Assembly: GCA_010671905.1 (NCBI GenBank)
Contig: JAAHII010000001.1
Span: 5,270,001-5,334,000 of the forward strand
Source: Leptolyngbya sp. SIOISBB
Lineage (GTDB): Bacteria; Cyanobacteriota; Cyanobacteriia; Phormidesmidales; Phormidesmidaceae
Length of the DNA stretch: 64,000 nucleotides
Reading direction: 5' to 3'
A model generated the notes under the pieces. It saw nothing but the letters and a program-made list of their open reading frames with translations, made no database searches and was not told the DNA's origin. A program made the position numbers and the translations under genes. Below, one piece after another: positions 17,389 through 26,825 of this stretch (positions are counted from its first letter, which is position 1; every line of letters starts with the position of its first letter).

Positions 17389-19041
17389 ATGCAGTTTATC
17401 GGGTATCGATACCTAGGCTGGGCGGGGAGTATGTTGCTCACGCTACCAGTGACTCAATTGCCCGCTGCCGCTGACCCGGTTTTCCAGCCGTTGCCAGCAG
17501 CGCCGCCTCCGACCGTTGCAACGCCGTCGGAGTTACCGGAAGCCACACTAGATACCGAGGGACTAGGTCCCAATGTCGCGATCACGAACCGATCGCAGGT
17601 GTCTTTAACCCTGCCCGATCTCATCAATCTAGTGGTGGCGGGTAATCGGGCGCTGCGCGATCGCCAACTCCAGCGGCTGATTGAGCAGCAGCAACTGGTC
17701 GAGGCAGAATCTCGCTTTGACCCGCGATTAACGCCTGCCGTAGGCCTGGGTGTCAACCAAAGCTTTGACGAAGACGTTTCCCTGGGGCGTAGTTTGCGGG
17801 GCAGCATTGGTGGCAGCTCCACTGACATTGGTGATCGCACCACCTTGACCCAAAGCGCGGGCCTGCAGGGAGCAGTGACGACGCGCTTGGGGACGGCGCT
17901 CAATCTTAGTCTCGATGCCTTGGGTGATACGCCGATTCGCCTGCAGGTGACCCAACCATTGCTGCGGGGTGCTGGCACCGCCATTAATGAAACGCCGGTC
18001 GAGATTGCGCGCCTCCAGGAATCACAAAACTTCTTGGGGTTACAGCAGACCTTAATCGAGACGGTGAGCACTACCGTGACTCAGTACACGAGTTTAATTC
18101 AAGCTCAAGAGGCGGTGGCAATTCAGGCTCAGGCATTGGCACGGCGAGAGCAGCAATTAGAAATTTCGACAGCGCTCGTTGAAGCGGGACGACGCGCAGC
18201 GGTGGAATTGGCCGATACTCGTCGTTCTGTCGCCAACGCTGAGCGAGACCTCTTGGTGGCCCAGACCCGCTTAGAGGCGGCCAATACCGCTTTGTTAGAC
18301 CAGTTGGGGACTGACCAAAACGTTCTATTTGTCGCTGCAGCCGAGACGATTCGCGATCTGTTTCAAGCCGCTGTCACTCGGGTGGAACCCTACGAGGTGG
18401 AAACTTTAGTGGCGATCGCCTATCAACAGCGTCCCGATTATCAGCAAACCCTACTGGATCAGGATGTGGCACAACTCAATTTAGACTTGGCAGAGGATGA
18501 TTTACGATGGCAACTCAATCTTGAAGGGGATGCCGATCTGGGGGATTTTTCTGCTACTACCCTGGGGCTGGTGGCTCGTCGCACCTTTGATGAACCCAAC
18601 CTAGAAACGGCTCGTGTGCGCCGCGAAGTCGAGATCGCGCAACAAGCCAATCAGCTCTCGCAGCAGCGTATCGCCATTCGCAATGAGATCACCAATCAGC
18701 TCAACACGGTACGGGCGAATTTGGTGCGGGTCGAAGCGGCTCGTCGGGCGACTGACAATGCTCGTTTGCAATTGGAAGCGACTCGTGAACTATTTGAACG
18801 CGGTCGCGCTGGGGGCAACCTGTTCCAAGTGATTTCTCAAGAAGAGAATTTGGTCGATGCCCAGAATCAAGAATTGCTAGCCGAGATCGAATTTCTGGAC
18901 AGTGTGATTGCCCTAGACCAGTCGGTGGGCTTGACCCTGGATACTTGGAGTCGCGAGGTAGACTTTCTCCCAGCTTTGTTAACCCCGACCACTGTCGAGG
19001 AAGCTGCACCGACTGCCATTGATGTGGGTGATGGTGAGTAG
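17389..19041 (+). CDS. TolC-family outer-membrane efflux protein
   Basis: 550 aa, starting at ATG 17389 (a GTG lies one codon upstream), only a few bases after the permease stop. A signal peptide (about 1-30) is followed by a proline-rich linker and two repeated long alpha-helical segments rich in A, Q, E, L and R (about 190-310 and 390-500) separated by beta-strand stretches, the TolC trimer layout. It forms the outer-membrane exit duct. It completes the operon and could also serve the type I exporter at 3208. Confidence 0.9.
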   Translation: MQFIGYRYLGWAGSMLLTLPVTQLPAAADPVFQPLPAAPPPTVATPSELPEATLDTEGLGPNVAITNRSQVSLTLPDLINLVVAGNRALRDRQLQRLIEQQQLVEAESRFDPRLTPAVGLGVNQSFDEDVSLGRSLRGSIGGSSTDIGDRTTLTQSAGLQGAVTTRLGTALNLSLDALGDTPIRLQVTQPLLRGAGTAINETPVEIARLQESQNFLGLQQTLIETVSTTVTQYTSLIQAQEAVAIQAQALARREQQLEISTALVEAGRRAAVELADTRRSVANAERDLLVAQTRLEAANTALLDQLGTDQNVLFVAAAETIRDLFQAAVTRVEPYEVETLVAIAYQQRPDYQQTLLDQDVAQLNLDLAEDDLRWQLNLEGDADLGDFSATTLGLVARRTFDEPNLETARVRREVEIAQQANQLSQQRIAIRNEITNQLNTVRANLVRVEAARRATDNARLQLEATRELFERGRAGGNLFQVISQEENLVDAQNQELLAEIEFLDSVIALDQSVGLTLDTWSREVDFLPALLTPTTVEEAAPTAIDVGDGE

Positions 19042-19061
19042 AGGGCTTTAGCGCTACTCAA

Positions 19062-20294
19062 TTAGACCGGATTAGGGCTGGCTGATTGACGACGAGATAG
19101 GGCAAAGTCGAGCAAATGAGACGCGGCGCGATCGCAAACACCGGATTCGCCCATTTGAGCGCGCATGTCGGCGTATCCTGCCTGGACTTCAGCCCGTGCC
19201 GCTTGGTCTTCTAAGAGTTTAAGGCTGGCTTCAGCGATCGCCGTGGGCCTGGCTTCCCATTGGACAAATTCAGGCACGACCGACTTGTTAACAAACAAAT
19301 TAACGGGGGAAATGAAGGGAATCTTGGCGTTGAGCAGGTAGTAACCGATCCGCGCTGTTATCGGATTCAAGCGATACACCACCACCTGAGGAACGTCCAT
19401 CAACGCGACTTCTAGATTCACCGTGCCAGATTTGTTGAGGACCAGATCGGCGGCGGCGATCGCGCTTGCACTGCCGGAATCGATGAGTTCAGCGTTGAGC
19501 TGGGCTTGGGCCACGGCGGTGGCGATCTCTGGCCGCAGCTTGGCCATCGAAATCGGCACTAGAAAGCGCGCCTGGGGCATCTTATTCTGGATTTCTACCG
19601 CTGCGGCCAGCACAATCGGTAAAACCCTGGCCACCTCTTGCTGACGAGAAGCTGGGAGCAAGGTGATCACTGTATCCGTGGCGGGAATCTGCAACTGCTG
19701 ACGAGCTAAAGCACGACTGGGGGGCTGGGGAAATTGATCCACCAGAGGATGACCAAAATAATGCACCTCAGCCCCGAAGCGATGATAGTAGGACGCCTCC
19801 TCCGGAAAAACCGCCACTATCTGGTCGGCAATCCGGGTCAGCCATTCAGTGTCTTTGTCACTAAAGGCCCAAACCCACTGCTGCGGGGCAATGTAATAGG
19901 CCGTGGCCATGGTGGAGAAATGTCTATATAAAAACTTGCCCAAGGACAAATTGGGCCCCATGTAGTCCAGAAAAATGGTCAAATCGACCGCATTCTGATG
20001 AAAAAACTGTTGGGCGCGGCGCTGCATCCGGAGGTTTGGAATCAGGAAAGGGATCGCTTCGAAGATGCCCACTGCCCCAATCGGCGTGGTGTTACCCACT
20101 AGCTGGGTGCCCGCTGCTGCCATGCGATCGCCCCCTAGACCCGAGAGGGTGAGTTTGAGGCCTCGCGATTGCGCTTGCTGATGGAGTGCTTGGGCTAAAT
20201 AGCTGCCCTGGAGATCGCCAGAGACTTCCCCTGTGCTGATAAAAATATGGAGAGCGTCGAGGCGATCGTGGTGCTGGCTATTGTCTATGTTCAT
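19062..20294 (-). CDS. lpxB: Lipid-A-disaccharide synthase
   Basis: 410 aa, slightly longer than usual because of a ~12-residue N-terminal tail. Hallmarks are IFISTGEVSGDLQGSYLA, GLGGDRMAAAG, FLDYMGPNLSLGKFL, QQWVWAFS, VYRLNPITARIGYYLL and the PFISPVNLFVNKSVVPEFVQ segment. The enzyme joins UDP-2,3-diacylglucosamine and lipid X into the lipid A disaccharide at the inner membrane. It is the last gene of the minus-strand envelope operon, its start overlapping the lpxA stop by 4 bases. Sure. Confidence 0.96.
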   Translation of the reverse strand: MNIDNSQHHDRLDALHIFISTGEVSGDLQGSYLAQALHQQAQSRGLKLTLSGLGGDRMAAAGTQLVGNTTPIGAVGIFEAIPFLIPNLRMQRRAQQFFHQNAVDLTIFLDYMGPNLSLGKFLYRHFSTMATAYYIAPQQWVWAFSDKDTEWLTRIADQIVAVFPEEASYYHRFGAEVHYFGHPLVDQFPQPPSRALARQQLQIPATDTVITLLPASRQQEVARVLPIVLAAAVEIQNKMPQARFLVPISMAKLRPEIATAVAQAQLNAELIDSGSASAIAAADLVLNKSGTVNLEVALMDVPQVVVYRLNPITARIGYYLLNAKIPFISPVNLFVNKSVVPEFVQWEARPTAIAEASLKLLEDQAARAEVQAGYADMRAQMGESGVCDRAASHLLDFALSRRQSASPNPV

Positions 20295-21175
20295 TCTCCG
20301 CTCTTGGAGGCTTTATTGCGATTGCCACCGACCATCGGCCCCCGGCGGTTCGCTTCATTGGATGACGTCTGCAAGAAGACTTGTAAGTGTTCAACAAAGT
20401 CATTCTGTTGGGCTGAGATTTCGAGATGCGAGAGAGCGGTTTTTAAGGGCATGTCAGAACGGTAGAGTAACCGATAAGCTTCCTTGAGTTCTTGGTAGTA
20501 GCGTCCCCCTTCTAAAGCCGTAATCCCGGCCCGCTTGAGCCCGATCGCATTCAGACCGCGCACGCGACAGGGATTCCCTTCCACCACCATATAAGGAGGG
20601 ACATCCCGATCAATGCGGCTCATCCCGCCCAACATGGCGTACCGCCCGATGTGAACAAACTGATGGATTCCTAAAACGCCACCAATGACTGCATTGGACT
20701 CAATTTCCACGTGTCCCGCAAGGGCCACTGCATTGGCAATAATCACCTGATTCTCGATGACGCAATTGTGAGCTACGTGCACATAGGCCATGAGTAAGTT
20801 GTCATTGCCGATGACGGTGGCTTCTCCCGCGTGGGTGGCCCGATTGACGGTGACATACTCGCGAATGCGGTTGTTATCACCAATTTTTACCAAACTAACG
20901 GAACCGTCATACTTCAAATCTTGCGGCTCAATCCCGATGACCGCGCCGGGAAAGAACTGGTTATTGGCGCCGATTTCGGTATGGCCATCGATGACTACAT
21001 GGGCGCCGATTTCTGTGCCAGGCCCAACAGTGACTTTCTCTCCAATCACAGCATACGGGCCAACTTTGACAGTTGGATGAAGGGTGGCCCCCGCGTGAAT
21101 CACCGCTGTTGGATGGATAAGCCTAGTCAAGGACATGCCTCCGGAACCCTGAGTATCAGTAAGATGCACAGTCAT
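20291..21175 (-). CDS. lpxA: UDP-N-acetylglucosamine acyltransferase
   Basis: 294 aa if started at ATG 21175; 21205 (overlapping fabZ) and 21136 (giving MSLTRLIHPTAVIH, preceded too closely by GGAGG) are alternatives. The N-terminal two thirds is a left-handed beta helix of hexapeptide repeats (PTVKVGPYAVIGEKVTVGPG, VIGNDNLLMAYVHVAHNCVI), including the catalytic His of the HVAHNC motif. The C-terminal helical domain contains LKRAGITALE. It performs the first acylation of lipid A synthesis. Lies between fabZ and lpxB. Confidence 0.95.
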   Translation of the reverse strand: MTVHLTDTQGSGGMSLTRLIHPTAVIHAGATLHPTVKVGPYAVIGEKVTVGPGTEIGAHVVIDGHTEIGANNQFFPGAVIGIEPQDLKYDGSVSLVKIGDNNRIREYVTVNRATHAGEATVIGNDNLLMAYVHVAHNCVIENQVIIANAVALAGHVEIESNAVIGGVLGIHQFVHIGRYAMLGGMSRIDRDVPPYMVVEGNPCRVRGLNAIGLKRAGITALEGGRYYQELKEAYRLLYRSDMPLKTALSHLEISAQQNDFVEHLQVFLQTSSNEANRRGPMVGGNRNKASKSGE

Positions 21176-21197
21176 TATGCAAAAAATGAGGGCTAGA

Positions 21198-21722
21198 TTA
21201 ATCAACTACGGAGAACATGAGCTCTCCTTCACACACCAGCTGTCCGTCGACTTCAGCCCGTGCTTGCATTTTGCCAAATCGCTGCCGCTTGATGGCCAGC
21301 AGTGTGACAGTCATGACCAGTTGATCGCCTGGCACGACTGGGCGCCGAAAGCGGACTTTATCAATGCCTGCAAACATGCATAACCCATCGACACCGGGGA
21401 TTTGAGTCAAAACGATGCCGCCGACTTGAGCCATGGCCTCGACAATGAGGACCCCTGGCATAATCGGTCGTCCCGGAAAATGACCTTGGAAGTGAGGTTC
21501 GTTGAAGGTGACATTTTTGATGCCGGTGGCCTGTTCCCCAGGGACATAGTCGATGATGCGGTCTACCAGCGCAAACGGATAACGATGGGGCAATAACTGT
21601 TGAATTTCTTCAATGTTATAAGTTGTTTGGATGGGGGTATTGTCCGCCGTTGCCGGAGAGGTGGCGGTGGAAGTGCCTGAGTTTGAGTTGGTGCTGACCA
21701 CGGTTGTCATCGGTTCTTTCAC
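21198..21722 (-). CDS. fabZ: 3-hydroxyacyl-ACP dehydratase
   Basis: 174 aa. The first ~30 residues form a Ser/Thr-rich tail; the core is a hot-dog fold with [17 protein letters not shown] (catalytic His), [26 protein letters not shown] (catalytic Glu and FPG loop) and [12 protein letters not shown]. FabZ dehydrates 3-hydroxyacyl-ACP in fatty acid synthesis and competes with LpxA for hydroxyacyl-ACP, which explains the coupling to lpxA. It is in the middle of the lpx operon. Confidence 0.96.
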   Translation of the reverse strand: MKEPMTTVVSTNSNSGTSTATSPATADNTPIQTTYNIEEIQQLLPHRYPFALVDRIIDYVPGEQATGIKNVTFNEPHFQGHFPGRPIMPGVLIVEAMAQVGGIVLTQIPGVDGLCMFAGIDKVRFRRPVVPGDQLVMTVTLLAIKRQRFGKMQARAEVDGQLVCEGELMFSVVD

Positions 21723-21791
21723 AATGGGCTATACAAGCCAAATGCGCCTACTTTTAGAAAATCTTCATCATTCTCCCACCTGGAGTGCATC

Positions 21792-22682
21792 CTAGCTAGA
21801 TGTTGTTTGGGTGGCGATCGCCTTAGCCAGCTGCACGTGGAGGTGATGACTGGCTTTGTAGGCCATGATGTGGGCAATGGGCAACGTCCCCAAAAGGCTC
21901 AAGTCACCTAGTAAATCTAAGAGTTTGTGACGCGCTGGTTCGTTTTCGAACCGCAAGGGTGGATTGACCCAGCCATCGTGATCGCACACTAGGGCATTGT
22001 CTAGGCTGCCCCCTTTAATTAACCCTTGCGATCGTAAATATTCGATTTGATGGGCGAGCCCGAAGGTGCGGGCGGGCGCAATCTCCGTCGCAAAAGAGCC
22101 CGATTGCGGTGCCCAACTATGCCACTGATTGCCGATGGGGGCGACATCAAAATCAATGCCGTAGGTGAGTCGAGTTGCCGGTGCTGGCATCGCGACCACA
22201 AAGGCATCGTTGTCTCTTACCCAAATTGGCTCTGGTACTATCACCGCAGGGCGTTCAGTAGCTTGTTGCTGTAGTCCGGCTGCTGTCAACGCGGTTACCC
22301 AGAGCTGAGCCGAACCATCCAACAGCGGCATTTCTGGCCCATTGACGTCGATGTAGGCATTATCAATGCCCAGGCTCACCATGGCCGCCAATAGATGTTC
22401 TACTGTGCGTACCGTGGCTGTCCCCTGGCCCAATTCCGTTGATAAAAGAGTTTGTCCTACCGCATCGACATGAGCCCTAATTTCCGGCTGCTGGGGTAAA
22501 TCACTGCGTCGAAAAACCCGCCCCGTATGCGGTGCTGCCGGCTGAATCTGCACGCTCACTTCGACCCCGGAATGTAGCCCGATGCCCGTCTGAGTGACGG
22601 GTTGCGAAATCGTATGCTGGAGGGGAGCGCCTATGTCAGAAGCTGCGTTGAGATGGTCTGCCTGTAAAGGGGACTGGGTCAT
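21792..22682 (-). CDS. lpxC: UDP-3-O-acyl-N-acetylglucosamine deacetylase
   Basis: 296 aa. Shows [19 protein letters not shown] at the N-terminus, [16 protein letters not shown] with the first zinc His, the PLLDGSA segment, [21 protein letters not shown], and [15 protein letters not shown] with the second His and Asp zinc ligands. It catalyses the committed step of lipid A synthesis. Only 3 bases separate its start from the upstream Omp85 stop, so expression is coupled to outer-membrane protein assembly. Confidence 0.96.
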   Translation of the reverse strand: MTQSPLQADHLNAASDIGAPLQHTISQPVTQTGIGLHSGVEVSVQIQPAAPHTGRVFRRSDLPQQPEIRAHVDAVGQTLLSTELGQGTATVRTVEHLLAAMVSLGIDNAYIDVNGPEMPLLDGSAQLWVTALTAAGLQQQATERPAVIVPEPIWVRDNDAFVVAMPAPATRLTYGIDFDVAPIGNQWHSWAPQSGSFATEIAPARTFGLAHQIEYLRSQGLIKGGSLDNALVCDHDGWVNPPLRFENEPARHKLLDLLGDLSLLGTLPIAHIMAYKASHHLHVQLAKAIATQTTSS

Positions 22683-22685
22683 GAT

Positions 22686-25004
22686 CTAGAAACGTTCGCC
22701 AATACCAAAGTGTAGCCGCCCATCCCCTTGATCATTAAAGCCGTAGTCAACCCGGATGGGGCCTAAGGGAGTTTGCACCCTCACTCCGGCACCATAGCCA
22801 AAACCGCTGCCAGGCTTGTCACGGTCAGGCCCCGGTGAACCGGTGACGCTATCGCCCGTGCCGACATCTGTCCCAGCGTCTACGAAGAGGGCACCTCCGA
22901 GGAAAGAAAACAGTGGGAAGCGATATTCAACCGATGCCTGCAGGTAGCTTTGTCCTGTGCCCAGTTCACCCTCGTCATAACCGCGTACGGAGTTGGTGCC
23001 CCCGATGGAAAAGGCTTCGTAAGGGGGGAAGTCGCCAATGATGCTGCCACCCTGGACGTTGATCGCGATCGCTTGGGGGCCTTCGTTGAAATTTAGGAAA
23101 GAGACCGGGACATAATAGCTATAACTCGCCCGCAGACGATTGAAGAAGATACTGCCGCTGCCTAACGGAATCGATTGTTCAGTCCCTAGTCGTAAAACCG
23201 AACCGCTGGTTGGCGTCAGGGAATTGTTGCGCTGATCTTGAACCACGCCAAATTGCACCGTCCACAGGTCATCTGCTCCAGTGCCGCTTGCAGATAATTG
23301 GTTATCGTCCGCCGTACCGGGAATTTGGTCAGGACCCACATCCACAGTGACAGTTTCACCATCTGCGTCAGTGGTACGTACTCGCTGATATAAAGTGCCT
23401 AGCGATGCACTCCAACCATTATCGAGAGGCCGCCGGAAGGTGACGCCGCCGCCAAAGCGGGTAACTCGGGGGCGATCGCCATTCGCCAAATCAATCTCAT
23501 TCTCACCCCCATCGAACACCAGCGAAATCGATCGCCGCCCAAAGCCGTTCAGGGTGTAAGAGGTGCGATAGGGATCGCCGCCAATCCAAGGATCTGTGAA
23601 GCTCACGTCGAACAAGATATCGCGGAAGCTCAGTTGTGCCTCGGCTGAGAACTTCTGATTGTTGCCCCCAAAGTTATCTTGGCGATAACTGAGGGTGCCA
23701 AATAAGTCACCCGTAAAGTTGAAGCCGATACCCGCAGCCACAGAACCCGTGTTGCGCTCAATCACGTTGACGGTTACATCAACCTCACGGGGGTCTTTCT
23801 GACCCGGATTGAGCGTGATCGTGACGTCATCAAAGATGCCTAAGCCAAAGACCCGTTGTAAATCTGATTGAATTTGGCTTTGCTGAAACACTTCTCCGGG
23901 TTCAGTTTCAAATTCTCTCAGGATGATGTAATCCTGGGTCTTACCGTTGATGGGGTTGCCCTCTTCGTCTTCTATGAGGCCATCTTCAGTTAAAAACTGC
24001 ACATTGATGTCTTCAATCACCCCTTCAGCAACCTGCAGAGTAACGACGCCATCTTCACCCACTTCTGGCGCTGCAATCACCTGAGCCAAAACATAGCCAT
24101 TGTCTTGGTACCAGTTGTTGAGTTCAAGAATCCCGTCCTGAAACTCGAGTAAGTTAATGATCTCGCCGTATTGGGGAGAGAAAATATCGTCAATGATTTC
24201 GTCTGGGAGGACGTCACTCCCTTCAATCTCGACTTGAGTCAGTACAGGGTTCGGATCAACGACATACGTGACCCTTACACCCAATGGCGTATCAGTCGGT
24301 ACGGCGCGCACGTTTGAGAAGAAGCCTGTGGCAAAAATGCTGTTGATGTCTTCTTGGATATCAGAGCGCGTGGTGGTTTCTCCAGGACGAGTATCAATCG
24401 CGTCGTAAACCGTGTTTTCCAAATCAGGATCAATAAGCTCGCCATCGGGATCGGTCACCGCGACTTCCGCTACCAGAACCTGGGTCTCTTCAGCCGTTTC
24501 TGGATCCTCAAGCCCGTCGTTGATTTCGTCTTCAGAATCTGCGGCGTCGGCATCGGTGGGCTCATCTGGAGTGGCTTCGGCCTGCGAGAGGTCAATGCTG
24601 CCAGGGCTGCTCACTGATATCTCAGCGGTTATTTCCTCCTGACCGGCGGCGGCTGATGTTGCCCGCAGCTGATGTATCCCGGTCAAAAATGGCTCGTTTT
24701 CAGCTGTTTTGACGGCTAGTCGAGAGTCTTCATGACGGGTCGTCTCGCTTTGGGGGTCCTCAGCGGCGTCCTCGTTTTCTGGTTGAGGAGCCTCAAAAAC
24801 TGAGATGGCAGCATCGCGCCGGATGGTTTCTGCCGCTAAGGGTTGTCCGGTTTCTTCGCTGGTGGCGACGAGTTCAGCGACGCTGACCGCAGTCGAGTCG
24901 GTTGCTTTGGGGCTAATGGCCAAAGATTCACCACGGGCCTGAGAGGCGATTCCCAAGGTTGCGGAGAGGGTTAAGAGGGCTACGAGGCTAGGAGTTTGGC
25001 GCAT
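22686..25004 (-). CDS. Outer-membrane assembly protein, BamA/Omp85 family
   Basis: 772 aa from ATG 25004, which gives a clean signal peptide (RQTPSLVALLTLSATLGIASQARG); an in-frame start at 25049 would bury it behind 15 residues. An acidic, E/D/T-rich low-complexity region (about 30-195) follows, then three POTRA domains (about 200-440, as usual in cyanobacteria) and a 16-strand C-terminal barrel (about 445-772) with VRGYDEGELGTGQ and the GPIRVDYGF end, closing in an aromatic residue (GERF). It inserts barrel proteins into the outer membrane. The long acidic region before the POTRAs is longer than in most family members. Confidence 0.94.
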   Translation of the reverse strand: MRQTPSLVALLTLSATLGIASQARGESLAISPKATDSTAVSVAELVATSEETGQPLAAETIRRDAAISVFEAPQPENEDAAEDPQSETTRHEDSRLAVKTAENEPFLTGIHQLRATSAAAGQEEITAEISVSSPGSIDLSQAEATPDEPTDADAADSEDEINDGLEDPETAEETQVLVAEVAVTDPDGELIDPDLENTVYDAIDTRPGETTTRSDIQEDINSIFATGFFSNVRAVPTDTPLGVRVTYVVDPNPVLTQVEIEGSDVLPDEIIDDIFSPQYGEIINLLEFQDGILELNNWYQDNGYVLAQVIAAPEVGEDGVVTLQVAEGVIEDINVQFLTEDGLIEDEEGNPINGKTQDYIILREFETEPGEVFQQSQIQSDLQRVFGLGIFDDVTITLNPGQKDPREVDVTVNVIERNTGSVAAGIGFNFTGDLFGTLSYRQDNFGGNNQKFSAEAQLSFRDILFDVSFTDPWIGGDPYRTSYTLNGFGRRSISLVFDGGENEIDLANGDRPRVTRFGGGVTFRRPLDNGWSASLGTLYQRVRTTDADGETVTVDVGPDQIPGTADDNQLSASGTGADDLWTVQFGVVQDQRNNSLTPTSGSVLRLGTEQSIPLGSGSIFFNRLRASYSYYVPVSFLNFNEGPQAIAINVQGGSIIGDFPPYEAFSIGGTNSVRGYDEGELGTGQSYLQASVEYRFPLFSFLGGALFVDAGTDVGTGDSVTGSPGPDRDKPGSGFGYGAGVRVQTPLGPIRVDYGFNDQGDGRLHFGIGERF

Positions 25005-25130
25005 GCTTGCAACAGCTACTGTGAGTAGAAGAACATCAAAGGAAATCAAAATAATCCGAAACAGGCGTCGTTTCGGCCATTCTTCTTGGCTTTCGCCGTA
25101 AACGGAAAGATTCTACCGCATTGGGTGAAC

Positions 25131-25865
25131 TTACTTTCGATTGAACTGGGCCAGAATTCGCTGTAGAACCTCTTGATAAGCTTCCGCAACTTGCCCCAAG
25201 TCTTGGCGAAATCGATCCTTATCCAAAACTCGGTCAGCTTGGTCACTTTTGGCTTGATCCCAGAGTCGGCAAGTATCAGGGCTGATTTCATCAGCGAGCA
25301 AAATATTGTTTGCTTGATCCAGACCAAATTCCAGCTTGAAATCAACCAAGGTAATCTGACAGCGTTGAAAAAAGGTCTGCAAAATCGTATTGATTTCCTC
25401 AGCTAGACGTATCAGTTCATTGATTTGTGCCTCGTCGGCAATATCCATAATGCGAATGCGATCGCGGGTCAGTAGTGGATCGCCCAGAGCATCGTCTTTG
25501 TAGTAGAACTCCACCAATGGCGGGGCGATTACCGTGCCCAACGCTAGCCCCGTTTGTTTGCACAGGCTGCCAGCGGCCAAATTGCGAACGACCACTTCGA
25601 GGGGAATAATTTTGACGGCTCGGACGCGCATCTCCCGTTCGCTAGGCGTCTCGATCCAGTGAGTTGCGACCCCTTGAGATTCAAGGAGCTGAAAGAGGTG
25701 GGTTGCCACTTTGCAGTTGACGATCCCTTTGTCGGCGATCTGCCCCCGCTTTTGCGCATTGAAGGCGGTCGCATCGTCTTTGAAGTAACTGATCAGAACG
25801 TCTGGATCATTCGTGGCGTAAATGATCTTGGCCTTACCCTCATATAACTTTTGGCGCTCAGCCAT
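25131..25865 (-). CDS. purC: SAICAR synthetase
   Basis: 244 aa, the normal length. Begins with the typical LYEGKAKIIYATNDPDVLISYFKDDATAFN (here split: LYEGKAKIIY, then FKDDATAFNA), followed by VRNLAAGSLCKQTG, the PPLVEFYYKDDALGDP loop and VDFKLEFG near the ATP site. It makes SAICAR from CAIR, aspartate and ATP in purine synthesis. It precedes the Omp85-lpx block on the same strand, a neighbourhood conserved in many cyanobacteria, with about 125 bases in between. Confidence 0.96.
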   Translation of the reverse strand: MAERQKLYEGKAKIIYATNDPDVLISYFKDDATAFNAQKRGQIADKGIVNCKVATHLFQLLESQGVATHWIETPSEREMRVRAVKIIPLEVVVRNLAAGSLCKQTGLALGTVIAPPLVEFYYKDDALGDPLLTRDRIRIMDIADEAQINELIRLAEEINTILQTFFQRCQITLVDFKLEFGLDQANNILLADEISPDTCRLWDQAKSDQADRVLDKDRFRQDLGQVAEAYQEVLQRILAQFNRK

Positions 25866-25970
25866 GCGATCGCCCCCAAAACAGCTTCCCCATCTTACTG
25901 GTTGAGGGAATCACCGAATAGCGTGCTAGCAAATAACTCAAGCGTGTCGTGAGGGTGCCGTTAAGGAGAA

Positions 25971-25984
25971 CCCCTCAAGAGGGG
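25971..25984. repeat. Short perfect hairpin CCCCTC-AA-GAGGGG
   Basis: CCCCTC and GAGGGG pair perfectly around AA. It lies 13 bases from the larger inverted repeat and may belong to the same element. Confidence 0.6.
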
Positions 25985-25997
25985 CATACAACGACCT

Positions 25998-26061
25998 GTC
26001 CGTCAGCTCCTTGGCGCCAATTCAGACCAAGAGCTTTGTTGGTGCCAAGGAGCTGGCGGAC
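25998..26061. repeat. Long inverted repeat, 23-bp arms
   Basis: Left arm 25998-26020 (GTCCGTCAGCTCCTTGGC then GCCAA) and right arm 26039-26061 pair at 21 of 23 positions; an 18-nt loop separates them. The hairpin would be very stable in DNA or RNA. No T run follows on either strand, so it is not a standard terminator. It may be a palindromic repeat unit, a processing site or the relic of a small mobile element. Confidence 0.8.
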
Positions 26062-26285
26062 TAATTGTTCGCAACGGCACATAGGTTCTGAAGCTCAAGC
26101 AGTAAGTCAATCAACTTTGGCTTTGACTGCCGAGTCTTAGGGCTCGTCATCAATTAATCCCAGAAGCCTTTGGGGCAGAGCATTTCCGCGCCCGCATCAC
26201 TCCATATGCTAGAGTCTGTCGTTCCTTTGCTGAAAGGTTTTGGCCGCGACCGGATGACAGGCCCTAGGGAGTGAATCACTCCGTC

Positions 26286-26825
26286 TCATTCCTGACCAGC
26301 CGGAGCCAGCCGTTTGCGCAATGACTCAGCTCGCCGCTTTGCCGTCTTATTGTCAGGATCGTAAGTCAGCGCTGCTTCATAGGACTCCAGAGATTGAGTG
26401 ATGAGCTGCTTACGCTCATAACTATGTCCTAAGTTATTGAGGGCTGTGACATAGTTGGGGGCAATATCTAAAGCCTCTTTGTACTGGCGAATCGCGAGGT
26501 CATATTGCTCCTGGGCAAAGTAGGCATAGCCCAGCGCATTGTAAATCAGAGCCGCTTGTTCAGTCTCCTCATCAGTTATCAGCTTCAGCGCTTGTTTGAG
26601 TTGAATGACAGACTGGGAATACAGTTTCTTATCGAGCAGCAGACTGCCCAATTCATAGTATTCCTGGGCGTTGCCTTTCTCCTTGCTCAATTTGCCTTGC
26701 AGGCGGTTGAGGGTGCCTTCTACGCGTCGTGTTTTATATACCTGACGAATGACAAGCACAGCCGCTACGCTTAGCAAAACTAGCAGCGTGACTAAATAGG
26801 TCAACAGCAGATTGGTATCTTCCAT
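26286..26825 (-). CDS. Ycf37-like TPR protein (photosystem I assembly)
   Basis: 179 aa. One N-terminal membrane helix (about 7-28) with the motif VIRQVYKTRRVEGTLNRLQGKL is followed by three TPR units (about 55-165), including AALIYNALGYAYFAQEQYDL and ALNNLGHSYERKQLITQ. This layout matches cyanobacterial Ycf37 (Synechocystis slr0171), a thylakoid factor that helps photosystem I assembly. Identity is inferred from the helix-plus-three-TPR layout and sequence feel, so other TPR proteins are possible. A near-perfect palindrome lies directly after the stop. Confidence 0.75.
   Translation of the reverse strand: MEDTNLLLTYLVTLLVLLSVAAVLVIRQVYKTRRVEGTLNRLQGKLSKEKGNAQEYYELGSLLLDKKLYSQSVIQLKQALKLITDEETEQAALIYNALGYAYFAQEQYDLAIRQYKEALDIAPNYVTALNNLGHSYERKQLITQSLESYEAALTYDPDNKTAKRRAESLRKRLAPAGQE

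Larger units (their letters stand above)
25866..26285. other. Intergenic region with two strong inverted repeats
   Basis: About 420 bases between the ycf37-like gene and purC, both minus-strand. It holds a perfect 6-bp hairpin at 25971-25984 and a 23-bp inverted repeat at 25998-26061, and just after the ycf37-like stop a 15-bp near-palindrome GGAGTGAATCACTCC (26268-26282). No gene is seen. Confidence 0.6.

Noticed and set aside
25046-25345. 99-codon minus-strand frame
   Set aside because: Out-of-frame shadow over the 3' end of purC.
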